Assembly: GCA_934095965.1 (NCBI GenBank)
Contig: CAKOKR010000006.1
Span: forward strand, 1 to 38,822
DNA: 38,822 nt
Reading direction: 5' to 3'
DNA from: an uncultured Bacilli bacterium
Lineage (GTDB): Bacteria > Bacillota_I > Bacilli_A > RF39 > UBA660
Below the pieces are notes generated by a model, which saw only the letters and a list, made by a program, of their open reading frames with translations, ran no database searches and was not told the DNA's origin. Position numbers and translations under genes: made by a program. Of the stretch, positions 32,948-38,822 are shown in pieces; within the stretch, counting starts at the first letter, position 1, and each line of letters starts with the position of its first letter.

Positions 32948-33037
32948 ATGAAATACTTGGTTATTACTTTTTTAATATTAATAATAATATTGCTAATTAT
33001 CATTGAAAATCATCAATATTTAAAAACTAATTTATAA
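32948..33037 (+). CDS. 29-aa hydrophobic peptide frame
   Basis: ATG 32948 to TAA 33037. The first 19 residues (MKYLVITFLILIIILLIII) form a membrane helix, the tail is polar (ENHQYLKTNL). Such peptides occur as type I toxins, but there is no ribosome binding site, and the AT-rich context makes hydrophobic frames likely by chance. Confidence 0.2.
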   Translation: MKYLVITFLILIIILLIIIENHQYLKTNL

Positions 33038-33128
33038 TTTATAATTTATCTTTTACAAATTTCAATAAATTCATATTTAAAATATTATATTTACATGATA
33101 AAATTATAATAAAGATAAGTTAAATAAA

Positions 33129-34409
33129 ATGGAATCTGCAAATATTGATAAGATAATTGATTTATTAAGTGACTATATCAGAGAATATGAAAAAAAGGAA
33201 AAATACAATGAAATATTAACAACTCAATCTGAATTATATAAAGGATTACTTCCTTTGATTGATAAAGATTATAAACTACTTGAAAATAATAAGTTATTTA
33301 TAACTGTTTAATAAGTGCTTTATATAATGATGATAGTTTTACAAATAATTTTTATAATGTATTACATGATTTAAAAAATGGAAATGAATTACCATACTCT
33401 CAATTTGCTGCTAAAATTAGTTTTGATGCAAAAGAAGTTAATAAAAATTTAAGTAATGTTACTAGTCAGCTCGCTAATGGCAAGAAAATACTTAAAGTTG
33501 CTTAAAAATCTATTTTTTATTTGAAAAATCGAAGACCTTTATATGATTATGGTTTTATATTTTCAAATATTAAAAGAATTATTAATTACTATGCTACAAA
33601 AGGAGATTTAAGTGCTAAAGAAGAGATAATGTTATGTAATGATTTAGATTGTTATAATAGATTAATTATTTCAAATCGTAATGAACAAAAAGAATATTCA
33701 GAAAAAATACATAATGAAATACCAAATATATTAAATGGTGGATTTCAAATGTATGATGATATAGATATAAATGTATGATGATATAGATATAAGTGTATCT
33801 AGAAAACAAAGACTTAATAAGTTAGTTGATGAAGTTAAGTTATTTGAAAGTGATATACCTAATGAAGAATTAATTGAGATTATACAATCTTATAAAGTTC
33901 ATACTGATTTTGATAATGAATATAATTACATTGTTAATGAATTTCAAGAGGAAGAAGTTTATGATGAAAATATAGAAAATACTTCTTCTAAACAACTTAT
34001 ATTCTCTCACCCATCTGGTAATCCAACTAGTGCAAGATTAATACTTGATTTAAAAGATATTCCTGAAGAATATTATCAATCTGTACTAGGTTTAATTGAT
34101 GGATTTTTAAAGAATGGAAGATACACTAAAAGGTTAAATAATAATGCTAATCAGACTAAAATAAGAGAATTAAGAGATGACCAAGTAAGAATTATATTAA
34201 AGCATATCAAAGATAATATTTTTTGCATTTATGGTGTATTTGCTAAAAAAACTAATAATGATATTCGCACTTATAGAACAATTTGTAATAGATCTATTCC
34301 TGATGTTTCTACACAAGAAAAGTTAAATCAAGAAATTGCATTAGGAAATATTTTATTAAATGATTTAAGAAAAGTTGTTAGTACAAGAGGAAGAAAAAGT
34401 ACCCGTTAG
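33129..34409 (+). pseudogene. Broken gene with RelE/Gp49-like C-terminal domain
   Basis: Three consecutive pieces read as one decayed gene of about 420 codons. Piece 1, 33129-33311 (MESANIDKIIDLLSDYIREY start). Piece 2, in another frame up to TAA 33503-33505 (contains YSQFAAKISFDAKEVNKNL). Piece 3 continues in the same frame after that stop from about 33521 and is then shifted by a perfect 22-bp tandem duplication at 33749-33792; removing one copy joins GGFQMYDDIDI to SVSRKQRLNKL. The last 140 residues (VLGLIDGFLKNGRYTKRL, KIRELRDDQVRIILKHI, CIYGVFAKKTNNDI) resemble the RelE/HigB/Gp49 toxin fold, followed by a helix and a basic end. 33771-34409 could still be translated (212 aa), but has no good ribosome binding site. 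Confidence 0.6.
33749..33792 (+). repeat. Exact 22-bp tandem duplication that shifts the frame
   Basis: Two identical 22-base units (33749-33770 and 33771-33792), each beginning ATGTATGATGATATAG. Because 22 is not a multiple of three, the second unit moves the reading frame by one base. Deletion of one unit would restore the downstream frame. Confidence 0.95.
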
Positions 34410-34410
34410 A

Positions 34411-34434
34411 AAAAGGAAGTTTTTGCTTCCTTTT
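34411..34434. terminator. Bidirectional terminator
   Basis: AAAAGGAAG (34411-34419) pairs with CTTCCTTTT (34426-34434); T-rich on both strands, serving the convergent genes. Confidence 0.75.
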
Positions 34435-35431
34435 AATTTTTGTATAATTCTTTAACTTTCATTTTATTTTCATTTGTGTAACCCACTAATGCATTCGGAG
34501 CTTTATTAATTATATCTTGATATAGTTCATCAAAAGATGTTTTATTTTTCTTACCCATTGATGATAATGTTGCAACAATATTACTCTTTTTATCACTAGT
34601 TACAACATAGATACTTTCACTAAAAGTTATTCCATTATTTTTTTGTTTTACGGGATAAATCCATACGATATCATTTAAATCAATTAATTTTAAACCACTA
34701 TTTGTTGCAATAAGATAATTATCTGTTAAGAAAATACCACTTGCTTTATTATAGATTGCTTTACCACTTTCAAATTCATCTTTTATTTTATCAATTATAT
34801 TGCCATAATCTTTCATTGTTTTTTTGTAGTTATTTTTTCTAATAAAATAGATAACTATCATTATTAAACCAATACTTGAAAAAATTCCAAAAATTATTAA
34901 GTAAGTTACTGCTTCAGTATCATTATCATATGAAGTATCTAAGTAATTTAATCCCACTGCTCTTTTTAACTGTGTTATTGTGATTTTATCACTTTCTTCT
35001 TCCCCATCATTTATATATTCATAAAGAGCATCAAATGCTTCATCATCTATTTTTTCTACTTTACCTTGGATTGTTACTACATCAGGTTCATCCATTTCTT
35101 CATTACTCATTGTATAATCTTGAATACTTTTTAATTTATTTAATACATCTGGTGTTAACATAACTACATATGGATGAGTATCTTCATCATATGCTAAATA
35201 ATAATATCTTTTTTCATTATCTACTGATTCAATCGCAAATTCAGTTTCCAGTAATTTAACATTTAATTTTGCATAAGTCTCTTCATCCAAGGAAGTAGAC
35301 ATTTGAACAAATTCTGCATTTTTCTCTGAATCATACATTATTAAACCAAGGCATATAAAGAATACAAATAAAATTATACCCCAGATTAATAAACCTTTTT
35401 TAACACTTATTTTTTTGTAAAAATCATTCAT
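34433..35431 (-). CDS. Two-segment membrane protein of unknown function
   Basis: A 332-aa protein with two membrane segments, about residues 12-33 and 178-200. The first loop (about 35-175) is external and acidic (DEETYAKLN, DDEAFDALYEYINDGEEES). The C-terminal 130 residues are cytoplasmic, with FLTDNYLIATNSGLKLIDLND, a PH-like beta pattern, and a helix with FDELYQDIINKAP. The arrangement is a known but uncharacterised Firmicute membrane type; I do not give a family number. It follows the histidine kinase gene but has its own promoter at 35456-35483, so it may be the output or accessory of that system. Confidence 0.7.
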   Translation of the reverse strand: MNDFYKKISVKKGLLIWGIILFVFFICLGLIMYDSEKNAEFVQMSTSLDEETYAKLNVKLLETEFAIESVDNEKRYYYLAYDEDTHPYVVMLTPDVLNKLKSIQDYTMSNEEMDEPDVVTIQGKVEKIDDEAFDALYEYINDGEEESDKITITQLKRAVGLNYLDTSYDNDTEAVTYLIIFGIFSSIGLIMIVIYFIRKNNYKKTMKDYGNIIDKIKDEFESGKAIYNKASGIFLTDNYLIATNSGLKLIDLNDIVWIYPVKQKNNGITFSESIYVVTSDKKSNIVATLSSMGKKNKTSFDELYQDIINKAPNALVGYTNENKMKVKELYKN

Positions 35432-35455
35432 ATAAACACTCTCTTTCTTAAATTA

Positions 35456-35483
35456 ATTATACCATTTATTTATAATATTTCAA
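35456..35483 (-). promoter_or_regulatory. Promoter of the membrane protein gene
   Basis: Minus-strand -35 TTGAAA at 35478-35483 and extended -10 TGGTATAAT with TATAAT at 35456-35461, spacer 16 bp; it overlaps the 3' end of the kinase gene. Confidence 0.6.
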
Positions 35484-36638
35484 TATAAATATAGTTTTAT
35501 TATTTTTGCACTCTACTCTTATTGTACCATTATCTTTTTCAACTATTTCTTTTGCTAAACTTAGACCAATTCCAAAGTTATTACCATTATTATTCTTTTT
35601 ATAAAATCTTTTAAAGATATTTTTCTTATCTTCATCCGTTATTATTCCATCATTAATTATACGTATTTCATTATAGACATTCTTATCTTCATAAATTATA
35701 TAAACATCTTTATTATCTTTAGCATATTCAATTGCATTTTTAACTATATTAGTTATTGCTTCGCATTCCCATTTATAGTCTCCGATGAATGATACATCAC
35801 TTTTTCCTTTGGTATGAATAGATACTCCATTTAGTTCTCGCAAGATATCTACATTTTTTAAAACATCCATTATTAAATCTTTTATTATAATTTTTTCTTT
35901 TTCAAAAACTACGACATTGGCATCAAACCTTGATAATTTAAGTAATGCTATAATTAAAAAGTTAATATTTTCTATTTGACTTCTTATATCTTTTAGGTAT
36001 TCTATTCTTTTTGCTTTATCAACATCTTCCATAATAAGGGTATCAATCATTAACATTATTGCTGTTAATGGAGTTTTTAATTGATGAGATATATTTGCTA
36101 AATTATCTTTTATTTTAATTCTTTCATCATATTCATGTTCATATATTTTCTTTAGACTTATTGTTGTTGTGTATATTTCATTTTTTAAAATTGATAAGTT
36201 CCCTTCAGTATTATCTAATATTTCTAAGTCATATATTCCTTCGTTTATTCTTTTTAAATAGTTAGTTAGATTATTTATTTCATCATCTTGTTTTTTCTTT
36301 TTGCTATAAGAAACAACAAAGAAAATTATTCCAAATATTGCAAATATTGTAGTGTTTATTATTAGATTTTTGTTATATGTATTTTTTATACTTTTTAAAT
36401 AACTTATATCACTATCTACGAAACCATATTTTTCTAAAACATTATTATTTGTAAATTTTTCGCTATTTATTAAATCAATAATTTCTTTTTCATAAACTTC
36501 GGGGTATTTTTCTGTTATTGTATCAACAATGGAACCTACAAAATTATTAATATTTTTTGCATAATAACAATAATTAATATAACTAGTAAATAATATTAAA
36601 ACTAAAGTGCTTATAAACCATAACCAAATTTTTTTCAT
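35466..36638 (-). CDS. Sensor histidine kinase
   Basis: A 390-aa membrane kinase. Membrane segments at about 4-22 and 92-110 enclose a 70-residue external loop. The H box is NISHQLKTPLTAI with His185 as the phosphorylated residue; the N box is IVKNAIEYAKD, and a G box GIGLSLAKEIVEKDNGTI follows an F box (FKRFYKKN). Signal domain is small, as in BceS/VanS-like kinases that watch transporters or the cell envelope. Its ATG overlaps the response regulator stop (ATGA). Confidence 0.92.
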   Translation of the reverse strand: MKKIWLWFISTLVLILFTSYINYCYYAKNINNFVGSIVDTITEKYPEVYEKEIIDLINSEKFTNNNVLEKYGFVDSDISYLKSIKNTYNKNLIINTTIFAIFGIIFFVVSYSKKKKQDDEINNLTNYLKRINEGIYDLEILDNTEGNLSILKNEIYTTTISLKKIYEHEYDERIKIKDNLANISHQLKTPLTAIMLMIDTLIMEDVDKAKRIEYLKDIRSQIENINFLIIALLKLSRFDANVVVFEKEKIIIKDLIMDVLKNVDILRELNGVSIHTKGKSDVSFIGDYKWECEAITNIVKNAIEYAKDNKDVYIIYEDKNVYNEIRIINDGIITDEDKKNIFKRFYKKNNNGNNFGIGLSLAKEIVEKDNGTIRVECKNNKTIFILKYYK

Positions 36639-37276
36639 AAATCTATCCTATAACCTATTCCTTTTATTGTTTTTATTAAATCATCATTTTTAAGCTTTTC
36701 TCTGATTCTTTTTATGTATACACTTAAAGTATTATCATTTACAAACTTACCTGATGCATCCCAGATTTTATCTATAATCATTTCTCTAGTTACTAAACAT
36801 CCACTATTTTCAAGCATCAAAAATAATATTTTTAATTCAAGTCCGGTTAATACTACTTCTTTATCATCAATAAATATTTTGTAGGCATCCATATCAAATT
36901 TAATATTTTGAAATTCTTTAATTGTATTTTTTTTATTTCTTTTTATTATATTATTTATTCTAGATAATAATTCCATGGATCTAAATGGTTTAATAATATA
37001 ATCTTGAACTCCTAAGTCTATTGCTTTTACAACATCTTCTTCTTCATCTTTTGCACTTAAAACTAATGCAGGAATACTAACATAATTTTTAAAGAAATCT
37101 AACCCATTTCCATCTGGTAACATTACATCTAATATTATTAAATCATATTTACTAGTAATACTTTCTTTTGCTTCTTTAATAGTGGTTGCTACATCAACAA
37201 TAAATTCGTGACTTTCTAGCAAATACTTTAGAGCTTTTATAATCATTTCATTATCTTCGATTAATAGTATTTTCAT
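36635..37276 (-). CDS. OmpR-family response regulator
   Basis: A 213-aa regulator. The receiver domain has acidic EDN (residues 7-9), phosphoacceptor Asp50 (IILDVMLPDG) and Lys in IIKPF (about 97); the C-terminal winged helix has LTGLELKILFLMLENSG and IRGIGYR-type end (TIKGIGYRIDL). It pairs with the kinase at 35466-36638, sharing ATGA. GGAGGAAAAG precedes its ATG. Its stop is TGA, one sign that the standard code is used. Confidence 0.95.
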   Translation of the reverse strand: MKILLIEDNEMIIKALKYLLESHEFIVDVATTIKEAKESITSKYDLIILDVMLPDGNGLDFFKNYVSIPALVLSAKDEEEDVVKAIDLGVQDYIIKPFRSMELLSRINNIIKRNKKNTIKEFQNIKFDMDAYKIFIDDKEVVLTGLELKILFLMLENSGCLVTREMIIDKIWDASGKFVNDNTLSVYIKRIREKLKNDDLIKTIKGIGYRIDL

Positions 37277-37294
37277 CTTTTCCTCCGAATTATT

Positions 37295-38353
37295 TTATTT
37301 ATCAAATAACCAATTTAGTTCATCCATTATTATTTTATTGTATTCTTCATAATTATCACAAGTACCTGTGTTGCATTTTAACTTTTTATTAATAAAGTCA
37401 TAGTCATAATCCATTGTTTTTTCATTATACTCAAAAGATTTACCAGTTATTTTATTAAATGTAACATTATATTGTAAGAATAAGTTATCTTTTTTAAAGT
37501 AAAATATGTTAATTAATGGATAATATATAAAACTTCCATCTTTTGTTTCTTTTACATAATAGTCATCTTCATACTTATATCCAATTTTATTTAATTTTTC
37601 TATCATACAATCTTTATCTTCAGTTTCATTCCAATCTATATCTTCGAGAGCTCCGGATGGATTTTTAAAATAAAACATTTTTGAGTCTCTGAATAATAAT
37701 TTAAAATTTAGTTTGTAACTATTTACTACTTTATTATCACTTTTATTTATTAAATCTATATAGACATTATTTTGGTCAAAGTGTTTACCAAAGTATTCTC
37801 CGTAACCATTTTTTTCATTTAACACAAGAGTTTCATTTGCATTAAAGTCTGCCATAAATCTATAATCATTATCTTTTTTATAATATAATTTTATTTTATA
37901 GTTTTTAATATCATCTTCATTTTTTAAAGTTATTCCTCCAAATTGCAAATAGTAATTAACATTAGATTTAATAAATACCCCGTTAGTCATTTTAATTACA
38001 TTATTTTCCATGATACTAACTTTATATACTTCAAATTTATTTTTATATTTTACTAACATAAACATAAATACATTAATAATTATGATGATACCAAGTATTA
38101 TAAACATTACTTTATTTGTTTTTCTTCTTTTATCTTCGATAGAATAATTCCATAAGATTTTTTCAAATACTTCTAGTTTTAAATCTAATTCTTTACATAA
38201 ATCTTTAATTGAATCATGATCAGGTACACTAGTATTATTTTCCCACTTACTTATGGTTTGTCTACTTACATGTAATTTATCAGCTAAAGCACTTTGACTT
38301 AAATTTTTATCTTTTCGTGCTTTTGATATCATTTTACCTAAGTTGTAATTCAT
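37295..38353 (-). CDS. Membrane-anchored XRE-family regulator
   Basis: A 352-aa protein with an N-terminal helix-turn-helix (residues 8-60; LSQSALADKLHVSRQTISKW), one membrane segment (about 80-102), and a 250-residue external domain of mixed beta structure with a late Cys pair (KCNTGTCDN). A DNA-binding head tied to an outside sensor suggests one-component signalling across the membrane. It sits 18 bp upstream of the response regulator and is likely co-transcribed, so it may adjust the two-component system. The external ligand is unknown. Confidence 0.85.
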   Translation of the reverse strand: MNYNLGKMISKARKDKNLSQSALADKLHVSRQTISKWENNTSVPDHDSIKDLCKELDLKLEVFEKILWNYSIEDKRRKTNKVMFIILGIIIIINVFMFMLVKYKNKFEVYKVSIMENNVIKMTNGVFIKSNVNYYLQFGGITLKNEDDIKNYKIKLYYKKDNDYRFMADFNANETLVLNEKNGYGEYFGKHFDQNNVYIDLINKSDNKVVNSYKLNFKLLFRDSKMFYFKNPSGALEDIDWNETEDKDCMIEKLNKIGYKYEDDYYVKETKDGSFIYYPLINIFYFKKDNLFLQYNVTFNKITGKSFEYNEKTMDYDYDFINKKLKCNTGTCDNYEEYNKIIMDELNWLFDK

Positions 38354-38378
38354 TATAATACCTCTTTCTTTAAAAGAT

Positions 38379-38407
38379 ATTATAACCTATTTTTTAATAA
38401 ATTGAAA
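38379..38407 (-). promoter_or_regulatory. Promoter of the XRE-kinase operon
   Basis: Minus-strand -35 TTTCAA at 38402-38407 and -10 TATAAT at 38379-38384, spacer 17 bp. Confidence 0.6.
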
Positions 38408-38412
38408 GTGTA

Positions 38413-38565
38413 TTAGAAATATATCTTCGGATAGTTTAATTTTTCTATTTGTTTAAATAAATTTTCTGTGTTTAATACATCATTTTTCATTTTAAATGAG
38501 ATACTTATTTTTTCTGAATCTATATTCTTTTTTTCATATTTACCTTCTTCAATAAAAAAACTCTT
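38413..38565 (-). other. 50-codon open frame without a start, probable remnant
   Basis: The frame ends TAA at 38413 and is open back to a stop at 38566. It contains KYEKKNIDSEKISISFKM and no start with a binding site. I take it as the 3' scrap of a lost gene. Just upstream, GAGCTATA (38573-38580) and TATAGCTC (38595-38602) form a hairpin followed by T7 on the minus strand; otherwise 38354-38721 holds no gene. Confidence 0.3.
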
Positions 38566-38683
38566 TTACATCGAGCTATATATAAATTATAAGTTATAGC
38601 TCTTACAGATAAATATTAACATAAAAACATATATTTAACACGCAATTTTGACTTTACATGTTGCTATTTTTTTTAACATTTTA

Positions 38684-38717
38684 AAAGATTATCAATATTT
38701 TCATATCAATAATCTTT
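38684..38717 (-). terminator. Terminator after the FtsX-like gene
   Basis: AAAGATTAT (38684-38692) pairs with ATAATCTTT (38709-38717), followed by T-rich sequence on the minus strand. Confidence 0.65.
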
Positions 38718-38721
38718 AGTA

Positions 38722-38822
38722 CTATATATTTTCATCTTTTATCGTTTCAATTATATTTTCATTTCGCATTTTTCTTAGAGCAAAATACATAATTGTACTT
38801 ACTAAAATATAGACTACCAATA
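38722..38822 (-). CDS. C-terminal end of an FtsX-like ABC permease (partial)
   Basis: Only 33 codons are inside the window. They encode a membrane helix (VVYILVSTIMYFALRK) followed by MRNENIIETIKDENI and TAG. A last transmembrane helix followed by K/R-x-x-N-I-I-E-x-I/L-x-x-E is the usual end of FtsX/MacB/BceB-type permeases. Proximity to a small-loop histidine kinase fits a Bce-like transporter/kinase set, but the terminator at 38684-38717 separates the transcripts. Confidence 0.6.
   Translation of the reverse strand, partial: LVVYILVSTIMYFALRKMRNENIIETIKDENI

Larger units (their letters stand above)
32605..33128. other. Intergenic stretch with small-ORF remnants
   Basis: About 520 bases with no convincing gene. 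It holds the promoter region of the anchored protein, the small RNA candidate at 32759-32825, a plus-strand scrap ending near 32930 (contains DVPPEIYMFKEFVDYDN), another overlapping frame (YNTTKIKDEILGYYFFNIN) and the 29-aa hydrophobic frame at 32948. The scraps lie in different frames and look like the remains of one lost gene. Confidence 0.4.

Noticed and set aside
36635..36638. Mycoplasma-type code with TGA as tryptophan
   Set aside because: The response regulator ends at TGA in a tight ATGA overlap, and tryptophan is TGG in the conserved NSWG, CWSF and similar motifs.

Overview
This window looks like a chromosome segment of an uncultured, AT-rich Firmicute near the Bacilli/Mollicutes border (RF39-like). 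The reasons are very low G+C, strong AGGAGG-type ribosome binding sites, sigma-A promoters, an SDR/CBS-PPase/uvrB neighbourhood, a Gram-positive suf cluster, and many membrane-anchored surface proteins. The standard genetic code fits: tryptophan is TGG, and TGA ends the response regulator gene at 36635. The species placement is inference; no rRNA is present.

Layout. 1-4750 is an accessory zone: a DnaJ zinc-finger fragment next to an IstA-like stub, then three tandem copies of one surface-protein family (two intact, one cut at its 5' end). 4788-9926 is a five-gene overlapping operon on the minus strand: an ATPase (DUF4143 type), a short-chain dehydrogenase, and two paralogous LRR proteins with a 93-aa protein between them. 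10043-13765 holds divergent ppaC (CBS-type inorganic pyrophosphatase) and uvrB. 13785-15782 encodes an unrecognised 665-aa protein with a palindrome over its promoter. 15864-21349 is the translation/transcription operon rimP-nusA-rnpM-infB-rbfA-(unknown)-truB; its RimP is shortened and its leader carries a terminator-like hairpin. 21510-27258 is a two-gene surface unit: a large papain-type protease ending in a dockerin, and a membrane-anchored protein with a cohesin-like N-terminal domain. 27341-30696 is a CsoR-like regulator followed by sufC, a short sufD, sufU and sufB, with no sufS; a palindrome of CsoR type sits between the -35 and -10 boxes.

30765-34410 is the most disturbed region. A tRNA-Thr with its own promoter is followed by a frameshifted serine recombinase, a candidate structured RNA on the minus strand, a lone anchored protein, a second small RNA candidate, and a broken gene whose last frameshift is an exact 22-bp tandem duplication. 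It looks like a decayed integrated element beside a tRNA. 34433-38822 holds a membrane protein, a histidine kinase/response regulator pair, a membrane-anchored XRE regulator, and the tail of an FtsX-like permease.

Best candidates for new biology: the dockerin protease with its anchored partner, the CsoR-controlled suf operon, the multi-hairpin RNA at 31667-31829, the coupled LRR operon, and the 22-bp duplication that switches frame.
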